A program made the position numbers and the translations under genes. Below are positions 37,049 through 46,337 of a stretch of 52,529 bases of DNA, piece by piece. The notes below the pieces were generated by a model. It searched no databases. It was given only the letters and a program-made list of their open reading frames with translations, and was not told the DNA's origin. The stretch spans positions 1 to 52,529 of IMG/VR virus record IMGVR_UViG_3300036770_004231; one strand, given 5' to 3'. Source of the DNA: a virus. How positions within the stretch are numbered: position 1 is the stretch's first letter; each line of letters starts with the position of its first letter.

Positions 37049-40000
37049 TACGACCTGTCTCTCTTCTGGCGCTCAATGTCCTTGACTTTTTGAAAAACCA
37101 TTTCTGCAATTTCATTGGCAGACGCATTTGCGTTACCAGAAATATAGAAGTTGTAGTTGTTTCCGCCACCACTGCCCATGGTTAGTGGTTGGCGCGATGC
37201 CATTTGACCAACTGGAGTTGCAGAGTCTCCAATCCCCGGTCCTGGAACAACATGGAGATGTCTCGCTCCGCCTATGCCGTGGAACTCTGCAAACCCGCCA
37301 CCAGCCCTAACTAGGGTTTGATACTGCCCTAGGTTTTGCCCAACTAAATCGTACGCTCTTCCGGTTACGTGGTCTGAGTTTATTGAACCAAGACCGTAGT
37401 TTCTAAAGGATGACGTGACCGTCCGTTTGCCAGTAAGCATTCCATCCATTGCTGAATGTCTTCCCATAGTCTGTGCAAGTTTGCTAGAAGTTGTGTCGCC
37501 AATTCTTGAGCCGCGAGGCGTGGGAGTGTCTTCTGTTTCAAGAAGTTTCTTGAAAGACTCCTTCGTATACCAGGACGGAACTTGTTCTTGCTGGGAAGTA
37601 TAAAACTCTTTCATCTTGTTGATAAGTTCAGTTGTCTTGTTGGCCATCTCCTGTGGAAGATCTTCTAGTTTTGTTGCTTCGCTGGATGGCTTATCAAGGG
37701 CTGTCATCTTTAGACCACCAAGACCGAGAGACGTCAAGTATTCACCCATCCTGAGTGAACCCTGGTTAAAGCCGCCAATTGAAGCCTGCGCAATTTTTGC
37801 CAACTGCTCAGGGCTCATCTTCATGATCCGTTGATTTACCTCTTCGGCATTGAGTGTTTGGCCACTCTTGCCTAGAAGCAGAGTGTTTAGTTGTCCAGAT
37901 ATCTGGCCGGCAAATTGCGGAAGAACCGCTTTTTGATATTCAACAAACGCAGGATTTTCGTAGAACTTTTGGTCGGCCATTCCCTCAAAAGCGCCGCCTT
38001 TTTGATATGCGGTGCCGCCCTTTTGGAACGAAAGCATTGTCTGGGCAAGAGCCATTCCCGGATCGCCGTAGTATGCAATATTTTGCTCAATAATATCTCT
38101 AATAAATTTTGTTTTGTCTTTTTCCGATGCCTGACCACCACTCGTTGAATCAACAAGATCTCTAAAGGCTCTTGCTGTTTCGTTAAGAATTTCTGGCGCC
38201 TCAAGTCTCTTGAGGTTCTCGTCAAAAATACTCAAGTTGTCAACCAAAATATTATTCAGAGAAGTTTTCATTTGCTCTGTAGTTTTCATGGTCGTTAGAC
38301 CGAGTTCTTTCATGATCTCAATAGAACTCTTGGTTGCGTCATACAGGTTGACATTCATTGACTTGGCAAGTTCGTTAATTTCCCTGTCTGACTTGCCGGT
38401 TATGCGATTGAGGTCATCCATCCTCTTGTTGTACTTTTCCTGCAGAGGGCCCATAGCCTGCTCAGTAAGTTCCATGTCTTTTTTCATTGTTTTTAGAAAT
38501 TCGCCAGGCTTTTTTAGGTTTTCCTCAAGTTCTTTTGAAGACATTTCAACGCCAAGTTGTTTTTGCAAAGAAAAAATTTGCTTGACTGTTTTTTCCTGGT
38601 CTGCCCTGTATGAAGGTATTTCCCCAATAACTTCCTGAACCCTTCTTTGCCTCTCTTGAAGATTTTTAAACACATCTCTAACTGCGGTGCGACCAGAGCC
38701 GCTTTCTTTTGCGACAGAATCAAAAATGCCACTCAATGTTGTATTGAGTATCTCGTTTGTCATCTCTGTTGCGTTTTTACGGGCCTGTTTTGCTTCTGCT
38801 CGTTTTTTATTGAGATTTCCCGCAATAGCACCAACCACACCGCCAACTACTGCTCCAACTGCCGCACCAACAGGACCACCCATCATCGCGCCAAGTGCCG
38901 CGCCTCCGCCTATTCCAGAAAGGGCTCCCCCAGCAGAAGTTTTTGCTGTAAGAGCAGTGCCGCCAAGACCAACAGCCAGGCCAGCAAGTGGGTTCATCAT
39001 TCCCACCATTCCACCAAGGGCGAGCGCGCCCTGCGCTTCCTGTGGAGCGATCATTGATAGAGCAGATAGGCCCATTGAGGCTCCCATCTTCCCGCTCATT
39101 GAGCCCTGGAATTTGCCCATTCTTTTTCCAAATTTTCCTTCAGATCTTTGTCTTCTTAGGAAACTGGCAGTCCTTTGACGCCTTGTGTCCTTAAAGTCTT
39201 TTCCTCCAGGCGTGTCATCGTAGTCAACGCTTTGGTTATAAAACCATTGCCCTATTCTGTTAAAGCGTGCTGCTCTGCCAGGAAGATTAACTCTGTAGTT
39301 TGGATCACCCGTGTACCATCTTCTGTTTACTGGACTTGTCGGCCCGGCTGGAATGCTTGGGGTTGGAAGCACAAACCCGCCCGGCCCTCCCGGCCCGCCT
39401 GGTCCACCCGGCCCGCCACCTGGTGCAATAATGATTGGTGCGCCTCCAGTTGACATCATGCCTCTTGATGACATGCCACCACCGCCGCCTGGGGTAATAA
39501 CTTGGCCCCTGTTGAGCGCAGCCATTGTTGTGCCAAGGTTTCTTCCGCCAGCGACTGGTGTTGCTGGAGCACCGCGAGCCCCAATTCCGCCTATATTTAC
39601 ATTGTTGGCATTGACGTTCATGTTCCTGACGTTTTCTGAGGCGATAAAACCACCCTTGGTGTTTTTCGCTTTTTGAAGACCGGTTCTCATGAGGGCAAAT
39701 GTTGCGAATGCCCCAAACGCTCCACCCCCGGTCAGGCCCTGAAGGCCTTTGACCATTGATGTAATAGCGCCAACGATTGCCGTTAGACCCGAGAGAACAT
39801 CGTTAATAAACGGAAGCATTCTCTGGAAGAGTTTTGTCATCTCTCCCTGGAATTCCATAATTTTTCCGATTAATTCACCGACACGATCACCAAACTCAAG
39901 AACAGTATCGCTGTTGTTCTGAAGCCATTGGTTGAATTGGCCGAATCTTGACGAACCAACCGCCTTTACGTGAGCCCAAACTCGGCCAAACATTTTCTCA

Positions 40001-41247
40001 ATAACTCTCGCTCCGTCAATGTAGGGACGGAGTGTGTCCAGCATCTTGTTCCAGCCATAAGTGAATCTGTCCCACCAGTCGGACATTCTCTGGAAGATTC
40101 CCTCTGCTTCGTGGAGGTTATTGTTAATAAAATCTGTTAAATATCTAACAACTTTGTCTGTTGCAGAAACTATTGATTCCAGCATTGATCCCATGCCGAA
40201 TCTCTGGGTGCTTGCAGAAATTCTTACAAAACCCCTACGCAAAATATTAAATATATCGTATGCAGCCTGTTTCATTGGCTCAAGAAGAGGCTGACCCAAA
40301 TCTGCAAGTTGATTTCTTAGAATATTAAAATACCCTTTGATTCTGTTCATGAGCGTTCCAGAAACGGCATCAAACTGGCCTTCAACTCCGGCGGCTTTTG
40401 CAAGTTCTCCACTAGTGATTGCTTGTTCAAGTTCTTTCTTTGTGTCAATACCAAGTTTTTTCATTGCCTTTTTCATGGCTTCTTGATCCGGGAAAAGACC
40501 TTCGGCTGCAACTTTCGCTTCCGAGAAACCCTTCTTTGTGTCTTGGAGAATTGCAATAAGTTCTCCAGCCTTCTTCACACCCTCTTCAAGAGGCTGGCCA
40601 GCAGAGGCAAAGTCCATCAGCCCTTTTAGTGTATTTTGTGATCTTTGGTTAAACGTTGAAGTTTTAGAAACTGTCGCAAAAACAGTTCCAAGATTTTGCA
40701 TACCAGCAGCGGCAAGATATGCATCAGACTGTAGTGCTCTTAGAGTTTGACGAGACTGGTTAAGACCTGGGCCAAATTCTCTTTTTTGCGTGTAGCGAAA
40801 CGCAAACATTGCCGCTTCTTGTTCCCTCATGGCGGCAGCAGCGGCAGATAGACCTGCTGTGAATGCTGCCATACCGGCAGCAAGTGGGCCCATAGTTGAG
40901 CGCATTGCTTTCATGATCCAGTTGCCGGCGACAAACGACGCATGGACGGCAATCATGGCTGCTGACATCAAGCCAAGTTCAAGAACCACTCCCTTTAGGG
41001 ACAGGTTCATGGCCTTAAGGCCTATTGTTCCCATCATCTTGACGGATTTGTCAAGAGCATCAAAATGTTTACGCCATTTGACAGATGACTGATTTAGTCT
41101 GTTCTGGGTCTGATTTAAGCGTCCTACGGTGTTGTTGAGCGCTCTTGTGCGACTGTCTAACTGCCGTATGTCTCTGTTGGCTGACCGGAATCCACGCCCA
41201 TCATAACGAGAGTCTATTTTTAAGACTGTCTCTGCTGTGGCCGCCAT
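37048..41247 (-). CDS. tape measure protein with C-terminal M15-type peptidase motif
   Basis: 1399 residues, the longest gene. Long alpha-helical and Gly/Ala-rich stretches, hydrophobic segments (for example GGPVGAAVGAVVGGVVGAIAG) and a GGPGGPGGPGG linker are typical. At about 0.15 nm per residue, the length suggests a tail near 200 nm. Residues 1291-1300 are SDHVTGRAYD (H1293, D1300), followed by RHLHVVPG (H1330/H1332). This is the zinc site of M15 peptidases, likely used to cut peptidoglycan on DNA entry. The tail chaperone gene upstream supports the assignment. Confidence 0.93.
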   Translation of the reverse strand: MAATAETVLKIDSRYDGRGFRSANRDIRQLDSRTRALNNTVGRLNQTQNRLNQSSVKWRKHFDALDKSVKMMGTIGLKAMNLSLKGVVLELGLMSAAMIAVHASFVAGNWIMKAMRSTMGPLAAGMAAFTAGLSAAAAAMREQEAAMFAFRYTQKREFGPGLNQSRQTLRALQSDAYLAAAGMQNLGTVFATVSKTSTFNQRSQNTLKGLMDFASAGQPLEEGVKKAGELIAILQDTKKGFSEAKVAAEGLFPDQEAMKKAMKKLGIDTKKELEQAITSGELAKAAGVEGQFDAVSGTLMNRIKGYFNILRNQLADLGQPLLEPMKQAAYDIFNILRRGFVRISASTQRFGMGSMLESIVSATDKVVRYLTDFINNNLHEAEGIFQRMSDWWDRFTYGWNKMLDTLRPYIDGARVIEKMFGRVWAHVKAVGSSRFGQFNQWLQNNSDTVLEFGDRVGELIGKIMEFQGEMTKLFQRMLPFINDVLSGLTAIVGAITSMVKGLQGLTGGGAFGAFATFALMRTGLQKAKNTKGGFIASENVRNMNVNANNVNIGGIGARGAPATPVAGGRNLGTTMAALNRGQVITPGGGGGMSSRGMMSTGGAPIIIAPGGGPGGPGGPGGPGGFVLPTPSIPAGPTSPVNRRWYTGDPNYRVNLPGRAARFNRIGQWFYNQSVDYDDTPGGKDFKDTRRQRTASFLRRQRSEGKFGKRMGKFQGSMSGKMGASMGLSALSMIAPQEAQGALALGGMVGMMNPLAGLAVGLGGTALTAKTSAGGALSGIGGGAALGAMMGGPVGAAVGAVVGGVVGAIAGNLNKKRAEAKQARKNATEMTNEILNTTLSGIFDSVAKESGSGRTAVRDVFKNLQERQRRVQEVIGEIPSYRADQEKTVKQIFSLQKQLGVEMSSKELEENLKKPGEFLKTMKKDMELTEQAMGPLQEKYNKRMDDLNRITGKSDREINELAKSMNVNLYDATKSSIEIMKELGLTTMKTTEQMKTSLNNILVDNLSIFDENLKRLEAPEILNETARAFRDLVDSTSGGQASEKDKTKFIRDIIEQNIAYYGDPGMALAQTMLSFQKGGTAYQKGGAFEGMADQKFYENPAFVEYQKAVLPQFAGQISGQLNTLLLGKSGQTLNAEEVNQRIMKMSPEQLAKIAQASIGGFNQGSLRMGEYLTSLGLGGLKMTALDKPSSEATKLEDLPQEMANKTTELINKMKEFYTSQQEQVPSWYTKESFKKLLETEDTPTPRGSRIGDTTSSKLAQTMGRHSAMDGMLTGKRTVTSSFRNYGLGSINSDHVTGRAYDLVGQNLGQYQTLVRAGGGFAEFHGIGGARHLHVVPGPGIGDSATPVGQMASRQPLTMGSGGGNNYNFYISGNANASANEIAEMVFQKVKDIERQKRDRS
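37240..37377 (-). other. M15-type peptidase zinc motif within the tape measure gene
   Basis: Encodes residues about 1291-1336. S-x-H-x2-G-x-A-x-D is intact (SDHVTGRAYD), then EFHGIGGARHLHV provides the third His. It is similar to the endolysin SVHATGAAAD at 5.1 kb but with different flanking sequence, so the two are not recent copies. Confidence 0.75.
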
Positions 41248-41280
41248 ATAAACCCCGTCGCACTAATAGGTCGGGCGCGG

Positions 41281-41981
41281 TTACTGAGATGCCCGTTTTT
41301 CCTGTTCTTCGCGATCTTGTTGAATAACTTTAGCACAGGCAAGCCGAATTAACCATTCGTCTTCCGTGCAATTAAGCAGCGAAATAGGGTCTGTTCCGAA
41401 CAATTCCCCCAACCTTGCGGCTGAGATTATTGAGGAGTCCTCAACTAGTTCGCTGAAGACTCCATCGTAGGGTCCACGGTGTCAACTGTATCCGAGTATC
41501 CTGCTGCGTCAAGGATTGCGAGCGCGCCAGCCTCAAGATGTGGATCAACGCCAAAAAATGCCCGAACAGCATCGGGAACAGGCTTTGTCGCATCCGTCAT
41601 CTCCAGAACATCTGGTGAGGCAAAGTTGAGGGCATAGCCATCTTCGTCAAAGACCTCTTCACCGTCAATGCAAATGCCGACAGTCGTGTGGCCAATAACG
41701 AAACATGAGAACTTAGTGGCATCAAGACCGTTCTTTGAGTCCTCTCCACAAGCCTTACGCCAGTTCTTTAACTGATTCTGTGTGATATTTGGGCTGATTC
41801 TCAGTGAAACGCCAGGACGTTCTGGGACCTCAAGGCGCACAACAGGACGCTCAACTTTTTTCTGTATCGCTTCCTTGAGACGGCCGAGCATCGTGGGTTC
41901 TGTGGCTGTTTTTGAAGCCTTAGCCTTTGGCTGCTTCTCGTCTGCCGGCTCTTCTGCGTATAGGGACGTGTTATCTGTCAT
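41281..41981 (-). CDS. tail assembly chaperone, -1 frameshift fusion product (G-T type)
   Basis: The frame of the short chaperone is left near base 41470 by a -1 shift and continues in an otherwise hidden frame to TAA at 41281-41283. The extension adds about 64 residues starting GPYDGVFSELVEDSSI, with the helical segment LNCTEDEWLIRLACAKVIQQD. This matches the usual T extension found between tail tube and tape measure genes. The -1 frame has a stop just upstream (within GTT-GAC), so the shift must happen between 41475 and 41448. A C-CCT to CCC slip of a Pro codon (41469-41472) is the best candidate. The extension has no start codon of its own. Confidence 0.75.
41445..41981 (-). CDS. tail assembly chaperone, short form (G)
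   Basis: 178 residues. The middle contains GVSLRISPNITQNQLKNWRKACG, DATKFSCFVIGHTTVGICIDGEEV and PVPDAVRAFFGVDPHLEAGALAILDAAG, the pattern of chaperones that coat tape measure protein during assembly. The N-terminus is Lys/Glu-rich. It terminates at TAG 41445-41447 if no frameshift occurs. It lies between tail tube and tape measure genes, the fixed place for this gene. Confidence 0.85.
   Translation of the reverse strand: MTDNTSLYAEEPADEKQPKAKASKTATEPTMLGRLKEAIQKKVERPVVRLEVPERPGVSLRISPNITQNQLKNWRKACGEDSKNGLDATKFSCFVIGHTTVGICIDGEEVFDEDGYALNFASPDVLEMTDATKPVPDAVRAFFGVDPHLEAGALAILDAAGYSDTVDTVDPTMESSAN
41469..41472 (-). other. candidate -1 slippage site of the tail assembly chaperone
   Basis: In the minus-strand context GTG-GAC-CCT-ACG, the tRNA on CCT could slip back onto CCC. 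No standard X-XXY-YYZ heptamer lies in the permitted interval, so this site is a best guess. Confidence 0.4.
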
Positions 41982-42042
41982 GCTGGCAGACTAGCACAAA
42001 GCGCGCAATAGCGTGCAACTAATTAGTAAATTGTTGTTTTAA

Positions 42043-42498
42043 TCAGACGACGCTCTGGACTGAAAATGTCAGCGCAAATGTCGTTGGCGCACCTGACGAC
42101 GAGTCGCCGTCTGGCTCCGTAATCCCAACCAGGAGGCATGAGGAGTAAACTCTGTCGGCGCCGCGAACCTTGATGTCACAGTCGTAAGTTGACACAGTGA
42201 TGTCGTAGTAAGCACGGCCGACCAGCGGTCTAAGGTCCTTCAACTTCTTGGCAATGCCGGCAGCCTTGCCATCGTCGTTGTTGTCATCGTCAAAGTGGGC
42301 AGTCAGAGTGATGTCACCGATTTCTGCTGGCGCACAAAGAACTGTTGGAAACTTTGCGCCACCCTCATAAATCTTTTCAACAGATGCTGTGATTTCACCG
42401 CCTGAGACCTGGGCAAACCGGAAGGTTGTCCACTTTGGCAGCCCTTCGCTGACTGGTGTAATCTCGGCAAGAATTTGCCTCTGTGAAAGTTTAGCCAT
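42043..42498 (-). CDS. tail tube protein
   Basis: 151 residues. WTTFRFAQVSGGEITASVEKIYEGG, then EIGDITLTAHFDDDNND and VGRAYYDITVSTYDCDIKVRG, and the C-terminal strand TTFALTFSVQSVV, fit the tube protein of contractile tails. It directly follows the sheath gene, 12 bp apart. Six-fold rings of it form the inner tube. Confidence 0.85.
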   Translation of the reverse strand: MAKLSQRQILAEITPVSEGLPKWTTFRFAQVSGGEITASVEKIYEGGAKFPTVLCAPAEIGDITLTAHFDDDNNDDGKAAGIAKKLKDLRPLVGRAYYDITVSTYDCDIKVRGADRVYSSCLLVGITEPDGDSSSGAPTTFALTFSVQSVV

Positions 42499-42510
42499 TT
42501 CTGTCTCCTA

Positions 42511-43968
42511 TTAGACGGTAACTGTTGAGGTTAGGTTTGACTTGACAATCGTGACATTGATCTTGTCGCCAATGCCGGAAACGCGAACCCCAACCTGCGC
42601 CGAAACTGTTCCAGCAGCAAGGGAGGCTGTTGTGTTGATTGATTCATCACACTTGACTGTATATCCATTGTCAACCTGAACGCCATTGGCATTGAAACCC
42701 TCGTACAGAGCGCCAATTGCCCTCATTCTCTCGCAGATAGCAGTCAGTCTGCCGGTGATTGAAGCGAACAGGCTTCCTCTTGCGTCAATGACCGAGAACA
42801 GCAGGTCCTCCATTGAGGCAGAAGCCTCAACAACGACACTGTTGATAGTGTCTTGCGATGTGATGAAGCGGAAGTTCTCTGTGTCAGAGGAGAGTGACCG
42901 GGCTCCGTAGATCCGAACCTGATTTGCAATAATTCTGATTGCATTAACGAAGTTCTCGTCAAGTTCGTCGCCAGTTGTCTTGTTTACATCAACCTCAACG
43001 CCATTGACGAAGTTTGCTGAAGAAATAAGACCGGCTGCTGGCTGATGAGGGCCAGTCTGGTTGTGTGCAAGAGCCCTCTTGCCGGCAATGTAGCCGTCGG
43101 GTGGGATCAGTCTATTGATGCCTGCGACCTCCGTTGGGACATAAACCCATGGGTAGTAGAGAGCGGCGTGTTCTGCACCATCTTCTCCCGCTAGGTCTGC
43201 TGCAACTGTTTCAGCGGCTGCGGCTGTCTGGCCATCGTCGGTGTGGAGAACGGCAATTCTATTGTAGGCATTTGCATGTGCAATTAGCGCAGTGTTGATT
43301 GAGTGAGTCTCTGGGCAAGAAACCGCACCAGCGCCGTATGAGTCGCTGAACAACTCAAGGGCATCAACGAAGGCTGTAAATGTTGTATCAACGGTGTCAT
43401 CGTCTCTGTCGTCATCGCCAGCGCTGAAAGAAACTGCAATTGTTGCTTCCGGAAGGTTGTCAGTGACTTTTGCCGCCGTAACGTACTTTGAAGCGATTGG
43501 GCTGTTGTTGATTGCGTTAACAATGGCGTCGTTAGAAGCCTTAAGGCCTGTAGCGTACACAAGGTCGCCCGCATAGTAAAGGCGAACGTTTCTCAGAAGG
43601 CCAGAGGCAACAACCTCTGCCTCAAGATCTTCGCTCCATGAACCCTCGCCAACGGCAGTGAGAGTAATAACTGCAGCAGACGATGCTTCAAGGTCAAGCG
43701 AGCCGGAAGTAGCAGCAGGTCCAACAACTCTCGCGATATAGCACTGCGTGCCACCCTCTTCAAAGAAAGTCTGAACGGTTGGGTGCAGGTATGCGTAGGT
43801 GACATAGTCTCCATAGATTTGCTGGAACTCGGAAAGGCTTGTGACCTTAACCGCAGAGCCAGATGGCCCTCTTTGTGCAAGACCAACAAAAAAAGCCTGC
43901 GACGACTCTCTGATTGTTGCGCTAGTTGGACCAGTTCTTACTGCTGTGGATATTGTAACGCCCGGCAT
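42511..43968 (-). CDS. contractile tail sheath protein
   Basis: 485 residues. MPGVTISTAVRTGP and RESSQAFFVGLAQRGPSGSAVKVTSLSEFQQIYGDY are hallmark sheath sequence. Next come HPTVQTFFEEGGTQCYIARVVG, the middle VSCPETHSINTALIAHANAYNRIAVLHT, and the late VNAIRIIANQVRIYGARSL region. The C-terminal VDNGYTVKCDESINTT and VRVSGIGDKINVTIVKSN block closes the fold. Establishes a myovirus-type virion. Confidence 0.95.
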   Translation of the reverse strand: MPGVTISTAVRTGPTSATIRESSQAFFVGLAQRGPSGSAVKVTSLSEFQQIYGDYVTYAYLHPTVQTFFEEGGTQCYIARVVGPAATSGSLDLEASSAAVITLTAVGEGSWSEDLEAEVVASGLLRNVRLYYAGDLVYATGLKASNDAIVNAINNSPIASKYVTAAKVTDNLPEATIAVSFSAGDDDRDDDTVDTTFTAFVDALELFSDSYGAGAVSCPETHSINTALIAHANAYNRIAVLHTDDGQTAAAAETVAADLAGEDGAEHAALYYPWVYVPTEVAGINRLIPPDGYIAGKRALAHNQTGPHQPAAGLISSANFVNGVEVDVNKTTGDELDENFVNAIRIIANQVRIYGARSLSSDTENFRFITSQDTINSVVVEASASMEDLLFSVIDARGSLFASITGRLTAICERMRAIGALYEGFNANGVQVDNGYTVKCDESINTTASLAAGTVSAQVGVRVSGIGDKINVTIVKSNLTSTVTV

Positions 43969-43986
43969 GGCACCTCTCTCCGTTGG

Positions 43987-44367
43987 TTAAAATTCGTCGC
44001 CTGATGGTGTCTCGGATTCCTCTGACGAATCCAATTGTACAGATGGCGAAGGTTCGGGTTCTGCAACTGTAGTAAAAGTTTCAGGTTCAGGCTGTGGCTC
44101 TTCTGCTTTCGCCTTCTTGCTCTTTGGGGCTGGTGCAGGATCTGACTGTGAAACAATTTTGTATTTTTTTGACTTAACGCCATCAAGCACTGCTGGATGG
44201 CATGCGCAGGCAACGCCAGTGTTTCCCGGATAAAGAAGAACAGATGGATTTCCTACTGAGACATTTCTGCCGGACACGTTGACGAATGTAACAACTCCAG
44301 CATCGGTTGACGCAAGTTCGGCGTTGGAATTGCTTTTGATTTTCTTTACATCATGCACATGTGCCAT
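43987..44367 (-). CDS. hypothetical protein with acidic Pro/Glu-rich tail
   Basis: 126 residues from ATG 44367, with GGAG six bases upstream; the open frame to 44379 is not needed. Residues 10-60 are a small beta domain (VVTFVNVSGRNVSVGNPSVLLYPGNTGVACACHPAVLDG), and the rest is a low-complexity acidic tail with a KSKKAKAEEPQPEPE start. Position between sheath and tail terminator suggests a tail or neck accessory role. Confidence 0.65.
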   Translation of the reverse strand: MAHVHDVKKIKSNSNAELASTDAGVVTFVNVSGRNVSVGNPSVLLYPGNTGVACACHPAVLDGVKSKKYKIVSQSDPAPAPKSKKAKAEEPQPEPETFTTVAEPEPSPSVQLDSSEESETPSGDEF

Positions 44368-44415
44368 AAAAATCTCCATTGACTACAAAGTGACAAAATT
44401 GTACATCATAAAAAG

Positions 44416-44997
44416 TCACTCAAGACTGAGCGAAGAGTATGTAATTCCTATTTCACTAGCAGTTCCTATTGGTTGTCTATCAACAACTTCATCTATTGAC
44501 AGGTCGTAAGATATATACGCACCAGCCATTACTCTGTCTCCCTTGAGAAGCGTTAGATCAGAGAATTGCTCCTGCATTGATGCTTCGTCTATCTGTACTC
44601 TAAAAGTCTCACGCTCGTCCATTGCCTGTAAACACGGGTAGTCCAGCAGCGCAGACCTAACAACAGTGGTGAGCCGGTCCCTCATCAATGTCACTTCCTC
44701 TGATCCAATATCCCTGGCCCAAACATATGTTCTCATAGAGTAGTTGACTCTATATAGCGGATTGTCTCCGCTGTAGCCAATTCTATTAAAATTATTAGTT
44801 GACATCACAACAGTAATAACAGTTGGCCATGAATCAAGAGCAACTGGCTCGTAAGTGAGGAATGTAATTGGATCCGGCATATTCCCATCATGCGCAGACC
44901 AGCCGTTACGGTAGGAAACAAGCCGGACCGGAATATCCCTTTTAAGGTATTCATTAACGTAGTTCTTGGCAAACTGAGCGCCATTCATTAGTTCCAT
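44416..44997 (-). CDS. tail terminator / neck protein
   Basis: 193 residues. ITVVMSTNNFNRIGYSGDNPLYRVNYSMRTYVWARD and VTLMRDRLTTVVRSALLDYPCL resemble tail terminator proteins (U/gp15-like: alternating strands followed by a long helix). It overlaps the gene upstream by one base and precedes the sheath, as in contractile-tail operons. Fine assignment between terminator and connector is not certain. Confidence 0.65.
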   Translation of the reverse strand: MELMNGAQFAKNYVNEYLKRDIPVRLVSYRNGWSAHDGNMPDPITFLTYEPVALDSWPTVITVVMSTNNFNRIGYSGDNPLYRVNYSMRTYVWARDIGSEEVTLMRDRLTTVVRSALLDYPCLQAMDERETFRVQIDEASMQEQFSDLTLLKGDRVMAGAYISYDLSIDEVVDRQPIGTASEIGITYSSLSLE

Positions 44998-45452
44998 CAG
45001 TCTGCATCCTCAAGGTATTCGGCAACGTCTTTCTCTAGTTGCTTTGCAAACAGCGGCGGCTCAAAAATGATCTCTCTTTTTGGCATGCTCCACGTCCCAA
45101 ATTGGTGGAACTTGGCAACATCACCCCTAATACCAAATGTTGCACTTTTCTTTCTTATGACCCTTACATTGAGCCTCTCAAGAGACCGGAACAGTTTGCC
45201 GTTTTGCACCAGCATTGGAGCGCCGATGTACCTCTTCGCTTTCCACGCCCCATACTCTGCGTCAAGCGGCTTCCAACCACCAACAAGACTTCCCTGGGTT
45301 GTGAAGTTAAAGATCCAAGATTCTTTAAGTCTTTCTTCTGCTTTTAAAAAAACAGGTTCTAAATTTTTAGTTCTTCTTTCAACTTTTTTTAATAAATCTC
45401 TTAAAGGATCGCCGTCAAACTCAATCTGGTATCTAATTTTTCTCGCATACAT
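44997..45452 (-). CDS. tail completion / virion morphogenesis protein (Mu gpG/HK97 gp10-like)
   Basis: 151 residues. An N-terminal helix with RTKNLEPVFLKAEERLKES, then GWKPLDAEYGAWK, GKLFRSLE, ATFGIRGDVAKFHQFGTW and MPKREIIFEPP follow the classic order of this family (the K-FHQFGT-x-R pattern). Joins completed tail to head. Basic overall. Confidence 0.85.
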   Translation of the reverse strand: MYARKIRYQIEFDGDPLRDLLKKVERRTKNLEPVFLKAEERLKESWIFNFTTQGSLVGGWKPLDAEYGAWKAKRYIGAPMLVQNGKLFRSLERLNVRVIRKKSATFGIRGDVAKFHQFGTWSMPKREIIFEPPLFAKQLEKDVAEYLEDAD

Positions 45453-45454
45453 TT

Positions 45455-46105
45455 TTACGCAACCCGAGTTCTACGGTACTTTTTCACGGACATGAGTTCC
45501 CGCTCGGTAAACCCAGTCTCTAGAGGGGCGACGTTTCTTGACTCTAAATCCTTGATCCCGACAACGTCGTCATGCATATTTTGCATTTCTCTTGTCGCGG
45601 CGCGGAGTATCAAAAGTTTGAAGAAAGGTATTGCCTCGCCATCAAGGCCAGCCTCGTAGGTAACCGTAACCAAATCATCAGCCAACAGCAGATACACATC
45701 AATCCCATAGCGACGCACTACGTAGTCTCTTTCTGCGACGAGGGTCTGCTCGGTACCGTTGATGGGCTTAACCTTGACTTCCGATACGGACACAACGGGA
45801 GAATTTCTTAGATAGACAGTCTCTGGAGGCATCGCATAGTTAATGGCGCTTTGCTGTGAATTTCCCTGGCTTGTATAAAAAGAAGATTCTAAATTGTGGT
45901 TGTAGAAAAATGAGGACATCGGCATTGGCTGGTTGAACGAAGAAACCCTGTGTTCCTCAATAAATTCAGTCACCTCAATCGGCCTTCTCAGGTACGTCTC
46001 AAGTTCGCTTTGCAGGCCAGCGAGAACCATGTCGGCAGCGTCCTGTTGACGCAGCGACAGGCTTATGTCCATGTAAGTGACAAGGTCTTGTGCCGTAACC
46101 AGCAT
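45455..46105 (-). CDS. head-tail connector (adaptor) protein
   Basis: 216 residues. The N-terminal helices (LVTAQDLVTYMDISLSLRQQDAADMVLAGLQSELETYLRRPIE) are those of gp6-like connectors. The middle is a long insertion with Phe/Tyr/Asn-rich loops, then NSPVVSVSEVKVKPI and LVTVTYEAGLDGE. A ribosome-binding site (AGGGGG) lies within a CCCCTAGGGG palindrome in the gap upstream of the ATG. Binds portal to tail; portal itself is not in the window. Confidence 0.82.
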   Translation of the reverse strand: MLVTAQDLVTYMDISLSLRQQDAADMVLAGLQSELETYLRRPIEVTEFIEEHRVSSFNQPMPMSSFFYNHNLESSFYTSQGNSQQSAINYAMPPETVYLRNSPVVSVSEVKVKPINGTEQTLVAERDYVVRRYGIDVYLLLADDLVTVTYEAGLDGEAIPFFKLLILRAATREMQNMHDDVVGIKDLESRNVAPLETGFTERELMSVKKYRRTRVA

Positions 46106-46130
46106 TGCTTATACCCCCTAGGGGTTTAAA

Positions 46131-46337
46131 TCAGCCGCGACCGCGACGACGGAACAGGTTGGTGACGCCCTCGCGCACGATGTCGCGGACACGCTCTTCC
46201 TGGGTTCCGCCCTGGCCAAAGCGCCGCCTGCCCAACTGTGCAGCGGAGCGGCCAACTCTGCGAATTCTGCTTGAGCGACGGCCGCCTCTTCTGCCTCCGC
46301 GACCGCCCCCGAGAGTAAACTTCAAGCCTGGGATCAT
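46131..46337 (-). CDS. small Arg/Gly-rich basic protein
   Basis: 68 residues, about 19 Arg, with GGGRGGRRGGRRSSRIRRVGR at residues 11-31 and a C-terminal RRRGRG, around a short helix (EERVRDIVREGVTNLF). Protamine-like composition suggests nucleic-acid binding. It directly precedes the connector gene in a structural operon, so it may be packaged with DNA or interact with the neck. AGGAG lies six bases before the ATG. Confidence 0.6.
   Translation of the reverse strand: MIPGLKFTLGGGRGGRRGGRRSSRIRRVGRSAAQLGRRRFGQGGTQEERVRDIVREGVTNLFRRRGRG

Noticed and set aside
41982-42042. Possible terminator between tail tube and chaperone genes
   Set aside because: The GC-rich repeat pairs well only on the plus strand (with a G-T pair) and has no T-run in the direction of transcription.
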